A stretch of 12,374 bases of DNA from NCBI GenBank assembly GCA_009919365.1, contig RGBZ01000019.1, positions 1 through 12,374 on the forward strand. The letters are read 5' to 3'. Every line of letters starts with the position of its first letter. The first letter of the stretch is position 1. The DNA is from a bacterium. Its GTDB lineage: Bacteria > Chloroflexota > Limnocylindria > Limnocylindrales > Limnocylindraceae. Below the pieces are notes generated by a model. The model ran no database searches. It saw nothing but the letters and a program-made list of their open reading frames with translations, and was not told the origin of the DNA. The position numbers and the translations under genes were made by a program. Positions 5,969 through 12,374 of this stretch are shown one piece after another.

Positions 5969-6928
5969 CTACTCCCTCTCAGATGCGGCGCGCAGATCAC
6001 TGCCGCTCATCTGCTCGAGGTTCATCGTCGCTGCACCGTTCGGTTGCAGGGCGATCACCCCATGCTCGTTGCTGATCACAATGGTACGCCCCCCTGGTGC
6101 CTCCATGCGGATCTCTTCTGTTGCTGTGCGTGGCAGGAGATGCGCGCGCAGCTCACCCCACGAGCCGATGTCGCTCCAGCCGCAATCGAGCGGCAGGGTG
6201 CGCACCAGCCCGGCCGCGGCGGCAGGCTCCATCACGAACGTGTCGATCGGCCCCGCTGGCACCGTGCTGTACTCGCCGATGCCGTTGATCAGTGCTGGTG
6301 CGAATTGCTCTAGTGCGGCGCGCGCGCTATCGCGGCGCCAGGCGAAGGTTCCCGCGTTCCATCGCGCGCCCGCGGCGATCAGTCGCTCTGCCTCGTCGCG
6401 TTGCGGCTTCTCGGTAAAGCGCGAAACGCGTTCGCCGTCGGCGACGATGTAGCCGAAGCCAGTCTCAGGTCGCGTTGGAACCACGCCGAGTGTGTAGAGG
6501 GCGCCCGCTTCGCGGCTCGCCTGATCGGCTGCGGCTGCAAGCGCGACGCGCCAGGCGTCGGCGTCGCGCACCGCATGGTCGGCGGGAATAACCAGCATCA
6601 CGGCGTCGTCGGGTCGATCGATGGTCGCCACTGCAAGTGCAACGGCCGCGCCGGTGTTGCGGCTGACCGGCTCGGCAAGAATGTGATTGACGGCAATCTG
6701 CGGCGCGCATTCGCGCACGAGCTGCACCTGGCTCGCCGCCACCACGATGTAGGTGTCGTCGATAGAGACGAGTGGAGCGAGTCGCTCGAGCGTCACGGCG
6801 AGTGGGCTGCGCCCATGTAGAAGCGGTAGGAACGGCTTCGGCCGGTTCGGGCTACTCAGGGGCCAGAGGCGGGTTCCGCCGCCACCGGCGAGAACGACCG
6901 CGTAGGGTCGACTACTCATCTGCGGCAT
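5969..6928 (-). CDS. manC: Mannose-1-phosphate guanylyltransferase-like nucleotidyltransferase
   Basis: A 319-residue sugar-nucleotide pyrophosphorylase, predicted to make GDP-mannose from mannose-1-P and GTP in the cytoplasm. Motifs in order: nucleotide-binding 'LAGGGGTRLWPLS' (13-25) with the following 'RPKPFLPL', 'EPVSRNTGAA' (86-95), 'VIPADHAV' (113-120), 'GFGYIVADG' then 'FTEKP' (157-175), 'WNAGTFAWR' (190-198) and 'DCGWSDIGSW' (248-257). These are ManC-type rather than glucose-1-P types. The start is either the ATG at 6928 or the one at 6919 ('MSSRP'); neither has a clear ribosome site. The tail after 'GGRTIVIS' is short and lacks the usual 'v.GV.dlvVVdT.dAlLV' block. At 319 residues it is shorter than the common roughly 350. 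Its stop is 2 bp before the mutase start, so the two form a GDP-mannose supply pair. Confidence 0.82.
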   Translation of the reverse strand: MPQMSSRPYAVVLAGGGGTRLWPLSSPNRPKPFLPLLHGRSPLAVTLERLAPLVSIDDTYIVVAASQVQLVRECAPQIAVNHILAEPVSRNTGAAVALAVATIDRPDDAVMLVIPADHAVRDADAWRVALAAAADQASREAGALYTLGVVPTRPETGFGYIVADGERVSRFTEKPQRDEAERLIAAGARWNAGTFAWRRDSARAALEQFAPALINGIGEYSTVPAGPIDTFVMEPAAAAGLVRTLPLDCGWSDIGSWGELRAHLLPRTATEEIRMEAPGGRTIVISNEHGVIALQPNGAATMNLEQMSGSDLRAASERE

Positions 6929-6975
6929 CGTAGCGTGCGGGCTCGGGCGCGGACTGGGGTGCCCGTGATTCGTGC

Positions 6976-7812
6976 TCAGCGCCCGAAGAGGCGCCGCAGC
7001 ATGCGCGGCACCGAAATGCCACTGCGGCGGATCACAAGCCGCTCTTCGAATTCGGCCTTCACGCTGTAGCCGAGCGAGGTGTAGACGGAGATGGCGACCG
7101 CATTATCGCGCTGTACATTCAGCACCACCTCGTCGCAAAATCCGAGCAGCGCATCCGTTACTGCCGAGGTGTTCGCGTGGGCGTAGCCGTTGCCACGCGC
7201 ACTAGTTGCGGTCAGCACATTTCCCACTACGGCGATGCGCTCACGCCGGCCGACCACATGGGTACCGGCCGCGGCGACCAACTTGCCGTTGCGGTGAATG
7301 CCGCGATAGACCCCTTCGGCAACCGCGAGTGGCGGCAGCCATGCGGCGAAACCCAACTGGTAGAGGTGATTTAACGCCGGCGCATCGGAGGGGATGAGTG
7401 GAACGACGAGTGCGGCGGCTGGCCCCGTGTACGGCACGAACTCGGCTCGCGTTAGGCCCATGCGCAGCATTGGATTGATCTTCTCGGTTTCGTAGATCAG
7501 ATCAAGCACCGGATTCCCACCGATCGGTGTCGGCACCCAGGCGGCGCGTGGGCGAATCCCATGCTGCAAGATGGTGGCGATCCCATCCGGCTCGCCGTAG
7601 AGGTGGAGCGGCTGCGGCGCCCATCCTGAGTACTCCATGCCGAGAGCGATCGGCGTTAGGCCGCGTCGCGCAACGAAGCAGCGCGTGCGAGGAAACTCGC
7701 CATCGTCAAGGTCGGCCAGGGCGTGTGCGGTAATCCAACGGTCGCCAGTGATCAGTGAGCGAACCAGCTCGCGATCTCGCGTCGCCGAAACCTCGATCGG
7801 CGTGGTGGTCAT
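6976..7812 (-). CDS. GNAT-family N-acetyltransferase
   Basis: A 278-residue protein whose C-terminal half (about 150-260) is a GNAT acyl-CoA-dependent transferase fold. The acetyl-CoA pyrophosphate loop is 'TATSARGNGYA' (201-211), followed by helix 'NTSAVTDALL'. The late strand-helix 'VVLNVQRDNAVAISVYTSLGY' (229-249) is the typical last part of the fold. The N-terminal half, with 'YSGWAPQPLHLYGEPDGI', looks like a degenerate N-terminal GNAT-like half, as in two-domain GNATs, and may confer substrate choice; no substrate can be named. The start ATG shares its A with the upstream TGA (TGATG), so translation is coupled to the eIF2B-like gene. A 47-bp gap separates it from manC, where I see no convincing terminator or promoter. 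The basic tail 'RMLRRLFGR' is unexplained. Confidence 0.78.
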   Translation of the reverse strand: MTTTPIEVSATRDRELVRSLITGDRWITAHALADLDDGEFPRTRCFVARRGLTPIALGMEYSGWAPQPLHLYGEPDGIATILQHGIRPRAAWVPTPIGGNPVLDLIYETEKINPMLRMGLTRAEFVPYTGPAAALVVPLIPSDAPALNHLYQLGFAAWLPPLAVAEGVYRGIHRNGKLVAAAGTHVVGRRERIAVVGNVLTATSARGNGYAHANTSAVTDALLGFCDEVVLNVQRDNAVAISVYTSLGYSVKAEFEERLVIRRSGISVPRMLRRLFGR

Positions 7813-9032
7813 CAGTCGATCAGCGTGATGCCGTCAAGTGCCAGGAGTTCAAGTCGCGGCGCCAGAACCTGTACGCCACCCGTCACGCCGCGCGCAGCGA
7901 ACGGAGTGCCGCGTTGTGCCGCCGCAGTGTTTACGTGCTCAACGCGCTTGGCCAGCTCGGCGCCGCTCAAGTCGGTCGCCGCCGATCCGGTGACGAGGTA
8001 GACGGGTACGCCCGAGAAAAGTGCGGCGGCGGCTAGGCCAGCGCTACCCGCTGGAACCACCGCATATCCGGCACGGCTCACCGCGTCACTCCCAAGGATC
8101 AGCGCGCCGATCGGGCCATCGGCGTTCGCAATTTCGCTGGCAAGTTGGCCGTCTTCCACGAGTTGCGGAGTGAGGCCAGCGCGCACCGCGTCGGCGGCGT
8201 CGATCGCACCGAGTCGTGTTGCGCCACGCACGTCAACCGTAGGGCCGGCGGCAATCGCGAAGGTGCGCACGCCAAGAACTCGCAGCGCCTCATGCAACGG
8301 TGCGAGATCACCCCACGCCGTCGCGCCAAGTCCAGGTCCGCTGGCGATGCGGGTCGCACGGGTAATCCCAGCGCTCTTCAGTGCTTCAGCGATGCGCTTG
8401 CCGTAGGCGGCACGCTGGCCGAGCTGCGTTGCCGCACGAGTAGCGATCGCCGCATCGAGGCTCTCTTCACCTAAGGCAACTGGGAGGAGTGCATCGAGTT
8501 CGGCATGCAGTGAGCCCGCAAGTGGTGCGGCGTTCCGTAGGGCGGCGGCCGCGGCGTGCAGACGTGCAACGCGCCCACCCGCCGATCCAACACTGGCGAG
8601 GGCGAGGGCGAAGGCGGCGGCAAGTCCGCGAATCGGGCCTGGGGCAATGGCATCAACGGTCAGGAGTGCGGCGATGCTGCTGGCGCTCGTGGCGCGGCGT
8701 TCGGCAATCACCGCGGGGAGCGCTCGAACATCAAGCACGATCACAGCACCCTCTTCGTCGCGAATCGGTGAGGCGAATGCCGGCTCTGGCGCGGCGGCGC
8801 CCGCCTTCATCAGCCCCGCGTCGCCTGGCATGTCGAGATGCGTTTCGGCGGCACGCCGACGCGTTGGCTCTTGGCCAGCTTCGCGCGGTGACCCTTGTAG
8901 GTCGTCGCTAATGGATTGAGCCTGACCGCGAAGGGCACCGAGTGCGCCGAAGAGAGAGCCGGCGGTGGCGGCGCCATCGTTGGCGATGCTGCGAAGGAAG
9001 GATCTGCGATCGTTTGCGGGGCGCTTCGCCAT
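7812..9032 (-). CDS. eIF2B/MtnA-like (IF-2B alpha/beta/delta) protein with Tat-like N-terminus, catalytic residues not conserved
   Basis: A 406-residue protein. From about residue 97 it follows the MtnA / eIF2B-alpha fold: 'VIVLDVRALP', 'PGPIRGLAAAFALALA' (family 'vRGAPaiGiaAAyglal'), 'RIASGPGLGAT' (228-238), 'VRGATRLGAIDA', and 'LILGSDAVSRAG' (311-322), then 'AALFSGVPVYLVTG' (336-349). MtnA isomerises methylthioribose-1-P to methylthioribulose-1-P in methionine salvage. Here the catalytic Cys ('tHCN.G.lAT') aligns with Ser231, the 'ETRP' Arg is not seen, and only the Asp of 'GAD' (Asp316) remains, so normal MtnA activity is doubtful. Residues 8-14 (DRRSFLR) resemble a twin-arginine motif, but the following stretch is only weakly hydrophobic and no AxA site is clear. 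The gene lies 8 bp after apt, which would recycle adenine in the same pathway. It may be a divergent isomerase or a non-enzymatic fold member. Confidence 0.7.
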   Translation of the reverse strand: MAKRPANDRRSFLRSIANDGAATAGSLFGALGALRGQAQSISDDLQGSPREAGQEPTRRRAAETHLDMPGDAGLMKAGAAAPEPAFASPIRDEEGAVIVLDVRALPAVIAERRATSASSIAALLTVDAIAPGPIRGLAAAFALALASVGSAGGRVARLHAAAAALRNAAPLAGSLHAELDALLPVALGEESLDAAIATRAATQLGQRAAYGKRIAEALKSAGITRATRIASGPGLGATAWGDLAPLHEALRVLGVRTFAIAAGPTVDVRGATRLGAIDAADAVRAGLTPQLVEDGQLASEIANADGPIGALILGSDAVSRAGYAVVPAGSAGLAAAALFSGVPVYLVTGSAATDLSGAELAKRVEHVNTAAAQRGTPFAARGVTGGVQVLAPRLELLALDGITLID

Positions 9033-9040
9033 AGCGGCGA

Positions 9041-9562
9041 CTAGAAGGCGATGATCGCCGAAACGATGCCGTCTGGGAGTCGCTTGCGACCGCCAAGGAC
9101 GGGGAGCTCTGCCAAGAAGCTGATGCCCACAACGGTGGCGCCGAGCTGCTCAACAAGGTTTACGGTGCCGGCCACGGTACCGCCTGTGGCGAGAACGTCG
9201 TCAACGATCACCACGCGGGCACCCTTCTGCAGGGCGTCGCGATGAATCTCAAGAACGTTCTTGCCGTACTCAAGGTCGTACTCCACCGAGATCGTTTCGG
9301 CGGGGAGCTTGCCGAGCTTGCGCACCGGCACGAAGCCAACACCAAGGGTCGCGGCGATCGGGGCGCCAAAGATGAAGCCGCGAGATTCAATGCCAATGAT
9401 CACGTCGGGCTTCAGCCCACGGATCGGTGCCATCATCGCCTCAAGGGCGGCGGCAAAGGCCTCACCATCCTGCAGGAGGGTGGTGATGTCACGAAAGACG
9501 ATCCCCTTCTTCGGAAAGTCGGGAATCGTTCGAATCTTCGAGGAGAGCTGTTCAGGAGTCAC
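9041..9562 (-). CDS. apt: Adenine phosphoribosyltransferase
   Basis: A 173-residue enzyme of normal length that converts adenine plus PRPP to AMP and pyrophosphate in purine salvage. Hallmarks: 'IRTIPDFPKKGIVFRDIT' at the N-terminus (10-27), 'GIESRGFIFGAPIA' (57-70), the flexible catalytic loop with 'VRKLGKLPAET' (80-90) and the PRPP-binding site 'VVIVDDVLATGGT' (117-129). The best start is GTG at 9560-9562, since the next residues match the family N-terminus; no clear ribosome site precedes it. It begins 9 bp after the mfd stop and ends 8 bp before the eIF2B-like gene, so it sits inside a tight cluster. All key residues are present and I see no damage. Confidence 0.96.
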   Translation of the reverse strand: MTPEQLSSKIRTIPDFPKKGIVFRDITTLLQDGEAFAAALEAMMAPIRGLKPDVIIGIESRGFIFGAPIAATLGVGFVPVRKLGKLPAETISVEYDLEYGKNVLEIHRDALQKGARVVIVDDVLATGGTVAGTVNLVEQLGATVVGISFLAELPVLGGRKRLPDGIVSAIIAF

Positions 9563-9571
9563 CGCGGAAGT

Positions 9572-12374
9572 TTACGCGAGCGGCGCACCCGCCGCGTTCG
9601 TCGCCTCCCAGCGCCGTACCTCCGCCACGATCCCCTGCACGAGCCGTGCGGCGAGGCGCCATGCCTCCCCACCCGCCACGCGCTCCCTGCTGCGGATCTG
9701 GCTTCCGCTCATGCTGAGCTCGGGGATCGGGTTCGCCACCAGCGCCCGTGCGGCGAGACCAGGCTGGAGTTCGCCGAGGCGCACGATCAGGCGACCCTCC
9801 TCAATAAGGAGTGAGGCGAGCCCCGCCTCACTCGCACCGGCGCGGAGTCGTGCCACTTCGAGGAGTCGCTCCGCCTCTGCGGGTGGCGCACCAAATCGGT
9901 CGCGCAACTCTTCGGCGATCGCGTTGATGGTGGCCTCGGAGTCGGCGATGCCGAGGCGACGATAGAGGTCGAGTCGCTGCCCCTCGTCGGCCACGTACGT
10001 ATCTGCAAGGTGTGCCGAGACTGGAAGGTCAATGAGCGCGGCCGTGCGACGACGCGCCGGCTCGCGACCTTCACGACTTGCTCGCCGGACCTCAACCGCA
10101 TCGGCAAGGAGTTGTGAATAGAGATCAAAGCCAACCGCCGCAATGTGCCCCGACTGTTCGCCGCCGAGCAGGTCACCCGCACCGCGAATCTCAAGATCCG
10201 CGAGCGCCAGCTGGAATCCAGCGCCGAGGTGCGACGCATCAAAGATCGCCTTGAGTCGCTTGCGCGCATCTTCTGTCAGCGCCTCTTCGCGGCGATAGAG
10301 CAGGTAGCACCAGGCGCGGCGACTGCTGCGGCCGACGCGACCACGCAACTGATAGAGCTGTGCGAGTCCGAGGCGATCGGCGCGATCGATGATGATCGTG
10401 TTTGCATTTGGAATGTCGAGGCCCGATTCGATGATGGTGGTGCAGACTAAGATGTGCGCCTCGCCGCGCACAAACTCGCCCATCACGCGCTCCAGTGCTC
10501 GCTCCTCCATCTGCCCGTGTCCCACCACCACGCGCGCATCGGGAACGAGTCGGCGAATCTGCTCCGCCGCCGCCTCGATCGATTCCACACGATTGTGCAC
10601 GTAGTACGACTGACCACCGCGCTCGAGTTCACGCAGCAGCGCGTCACGTACCAGTTCAAGACTCGCCTCGGTGACGCGCGTTGCCACAGGGTGGCGATCC
10701 TCTGGTGGCGTTTCAATAGTGGAGAGGTCGCGAATCCCTGAGAGGGCAAGGTTCAACGTGCGCGGGATCGGCGTGGCGGTGAGGGTCATCACGTCCAGTT
10801 CGGCGCGGAGCGACTTCATGCGCTCCTTGGCAGCGACGCCGAAGCGGTGCTCCTCATCCACCACGAGCAGGCCGAGGTGCTTGAAGGCGACGTCTTTCGA
10901 AAGAAGCCGGTGGGTCGCAACGACCAGGTCGACCTCGCCGGTGGCGAGCTTGGCGACGATCTCGGCCTGTCGTGCCGCCGAAACGCTGCGCGAGAGGAGC
11001 TCGAGCTTGAACGGATACGCCGCGAGGCGGCGTCGGAAGGTCTCGATGTGCTGCAGGGCGAGCACGGTGGTCGGCACCAGCACAGCGACTTGGCGACCCG
11101 CCTCGAGCACGGCGAAGGCGGCGCGTAGTGCCACCTCAGTCTTTCCGTAGCCAACATCTCCCACGATCACACGATCCATTGGCCTCGGCCGTGACAGGTC
11201 ACCCTTCGTCGCTTCAATGGCAGTCAACTGGTCGGGCGTTTCACGATATGGGAAGGCCGCCTCAAACTCGGCAAGCCACGGACTCCCCGGCGTGATCGCT
11301 GGACGATGCGCCAACTCGCGCGCGGCATAGATGCGCAGGAGCTCATCGGCGAGGTCATCGGCCGCCTTCTTCGCGCGCTCCTTGGCGCGGCGCCACTCAC
11401 CACCTCCGAGTCGACTGAGTTGCGGGTGCTCTGAGCCGGTGTAGCGCGCGATGCGCGCCAGCTGCTCGACTGGAGTGAAGACGGTGTCGGTTCCGCCGTA
11501 GGCGATCTCAAGGTAGTCGCGCTGATCTCCTTCGCCACCGCGGCGCAGCATGCCAACGAAGCGACCAACGCCGTGATCCACATGGACCAGGTAGTCGCCC
11601 GGGGTGAGTCGTTCTGCCGCCTCGCGCGTAATGCCGCGACGGTGAACCGCCGGACGACGAACGCGCGTCGCACCAAACAGCTCGCGGTCGGTGATCACCG
11701 TCAACCCATCGACGCCGCCCTGGAATCCGCCGTCGAGGCCGCCCGTCAGAATCGTGAGCGAACCAGGCTTTGGATTAGCCAGCATTCCTTCGCTCACCAC
11801 CGCGCGCTCGCCACCCTCGCTGATCAACTCGGCAATGCGCGCCGCCTGCTCCGAAACGATCAGTACTCGCGCCTTATCGCGACGCCAGGTTTCAAGACCC
11901 TCGGTCAGTGCGCGCGATCGGCCGCTCGGCACTACCGGATCGTGCCAGCCGAAACTGTCGTCGCCTTCGGCGCGAATCAGCGTTGTAGGTTCGGAGCTCC
12001 AGGTGAGAGCGAGTCGCTGGCGACCAGCCGCGGCGAGTGCGGCAACGAGTGCGCCACCCTCTGGGATCGGCGATGGCCAGCCGACCGGTAGCAGGCGCGT
12101 CGTGCGCAGCACGTCGGCGCGCTCTTCGGTCTGACGCGAAAGTGCATCGGCGGCCTGACGCAGCTCACCCGGCTCATCGAGCACCACCAGTGCGTCACCC
12201 ACCTGGTCGTACGCCCGCTCGGCGGTGAGGAGCACCGACCAGAGCTCCAGCCCGTCGCCGCGCTCCGCCTGGTTGCGAGCGGCGATCCCCGCCTCCCAGC
12301 GCGCTAGGTCTTCGGTGAGTCGTGGTGGCAGTTCGGTTTCACCACCGCCGCGCGAGCAGCCGCCGAAGGGATCG
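9572..12374 (-). CDS. mfd: Transcription-repair coupling factor Mfd (5' end outside window)
   Basis: The frame is open from the right edge, so the start lies beyond 12374; about 933 codons are visible of a family near 1100-1200. Mfd is a DNA translocase that removes stalled RNA polymerase from lesions and recruits UvrA. In order on the minus strand: part of the N-terminal UvrB-like region; the RNA-polymerase-interacting (CarD-like) domain with 'PGDYLVHVDHGVGRFVGM' (about 11610-11555); the translocase with Walker A 'GDVGYGKTEVALR' (about 11165-11125), DEEH box (about 10860-10845), 'TATPIPRTL' and 'QLRGRVGRSSRRAW' (about 10350-10305); then the C-terminal D7 domain, with 'PVSAHLADTYV' and 'RFGAPPAEAERLL', to the TAA at 9572. 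An internal GTG at 12235 is not the true start, because family-like sequence ('LPPRLTEDLARWEAG') continues upstream. Every visible motif is canonical and it heads the downstream cluster. Confidence 0.97.
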   Translation of the reverse strand, partial: DPFGGCSRGGGETELPPRLTEDLARWEAGIAARNQAERGDGLELWSVLLTAERAYDQVGDALVVLDEPGELRQAADALSRQTEERADVLRTTRLLPVGWPSPIPEGGALVAALAAAGRQRLALTWSSEPTTLIRAEGDDSFGWHDPVVPSGRSRALTEGLETWRRDKARVLIVSEQAARIAELISEGGERAVVSEGMLANPKPGSLTILTGGLDGGFQGGVDGLTVITDRELFGATRVRRPAVHRRGITREAAERLTPGDYLVHVDHGVGRFVGMLRRGGEGDQRDYLEIAYGGTDTVFTPVEQLARIARYTGSEHPQLSRLGGGEWRRAKERAKKAADDLADELLRIYAARELAHRPAITPGSPWLAEFEAAFPYRETPDQLTAIEATKGDLSRPRPMDRVIVGDVGYGKTEVALRAAFAVLEAGRQVAVLVPTTVLALQHIETFRRRLAAYPFKLELLSRSVSAARQAEIVAKLATGEVDLVVATHRLLSKDVAFKHLGLLVVDEEHRFGVAAKERMKSLRAELDVMTLTATPIPRTLNLALSGIRDLSTIETPPEDRHPVATRVTEASLELVRDALLRELERGGQSYYVHNRVESIEAAAEQIRRLVPDARVVVGHGQMEERALERVMGEFVRGEAHILVCTTIIESGLDIPNANTIIIDRADRLGLAQLYQLRGRVGRSSRRAWCYLLYRREEALTEDARKRLKAIFDASHLGAGFQLALADLEIRGAGDLLGGEQSGHIAAVGFDLYSQLLADAVEVRRASREGREPARRRTAALIDLPVSAHLADTYVADEGQRLDLYRRLGIADSEATINAIAEELRDRFGAPPAEAERLLEVARLRAGASEAGLASLLIEEGRLIVRLGELQPGLAARALVANPIPELSMSGSQIRSRERVAGGEAWRLAARLVQGIVAEVRRWEATNAAGAPLA

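Larger units (their letters stand above)
4553..12374 (-). other. Co-directional cluster mfd-apt-eIF2B-like-GNAT-manC-mutase
   Basis: Six consecutive minus-strand genes are separated by 9 bp, 8 bp, a 1-bp overlap (TGATG), 47 bp and 2 bp. The spacing suggests one transcription unit, possibly with an internal promoter in the 47-bp gap (6929-6975). I see no confident promoter hexamers or terminators inside. Grouping Mfd with purine salvage is unlikely to be functional; the manC-mutase pair at the end is functional. Confidence 0.55.

Noticed and set aside
6929..6975. Possible terminator between the GNAT and manC genes
   Set aside because: Only a short CGGGC/GCCCG pairing with a 12-nt loop is visible and no T-run follows, so I do not list it.
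1..12374. CRISPR arrays, insertion sequences, tRNA/rRNA genes, phage genes
   Set aside because: No spaced direct repeats, transposase-like proteins, terminal inverted repeats or RNA-gene signatures were seen.

Overview
This window is about 12.4 kb of GC-rich (roughly 60-65 %), densely packed bacterial chromosome. Genes abut or overlap by a few bases, and there is no sign of phage, insertion sequences, CRISPR or RNA operons. The protein style (a GcvT-family protein of the 'DKPSFIGKRAL' type, a BtuF-like lipoprotein with a 'LLGDAAYGVT...ARPGWG' block, Mfd/apt linkage) suggests a Chloroflexota-like or actinobacterial-like lineage. I lean to Chloroflexota, but only from memory of such sequences; no search was run.

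Region 1 (1-2935, mostly minus strand). The 3' part of a GcvT-family aminomethyltransferase gene enters from the left on the plus strand. It runs head-on into a corrinoid ABC importer read on the minus strand: btuF-like lipoprotein, then BtuC/FecCD permease, then BtuD-like ATPase. The importer is preceded by a cobalamin riboswitch, which fixes the substrate as vitamin B12 or a related corrinoid. gcvT and the ATPase gene both lose their C-terminal ends at one junction near 345-355. The btuF gene has lost its central part and its frame near 2350.

Region 2 (3005-4544, plus strand). Divergent from the importer is a two-gene operon with an 8-bp overlap. The first gene encodes a small secreted protein with the His-Gly / Ser-Cys pattern of clan CD (caspase/gingipain/CHAT) cysteine peptidases. 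The second encodes a lipoprotein that looks like a stand-alone FTP-PepSY propeptide of M4 peptidases with no catalytic domain. This candidate secreted peptidase plus tethered inhibitor or chaperone is the most novel item here.

Region 3 (4553-12374, minus strand). One co-directional cluster runs mfd > apt > eIF2B/MtnA-like protein > GNAT acetyltransferase > (47 bp) > manC-like nucleotidyltransferase > phosphomannomutase-like gene. Mfd couples transcription to repair. Apt salvages adenine. The eIF2B-like protein has the MtnA fold but appears to lack the catalytic cysteine, and has a Tat-like N terminus. ManC and the mutase would make GDP-mannose for surface glycans. The mutase gene is broken near 4637 and has lost its RPSGTEP-type phosphate-binding motif.

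A recurring oddity is three deletion-type lesions (about 350, 2350 and 4637) in otherwise well-conserved genes, all within the first 4.7 kb. They are either real gene decay or collapsed or mis-joined assembly, and should be settled from reads before any gene-loss interpretation.
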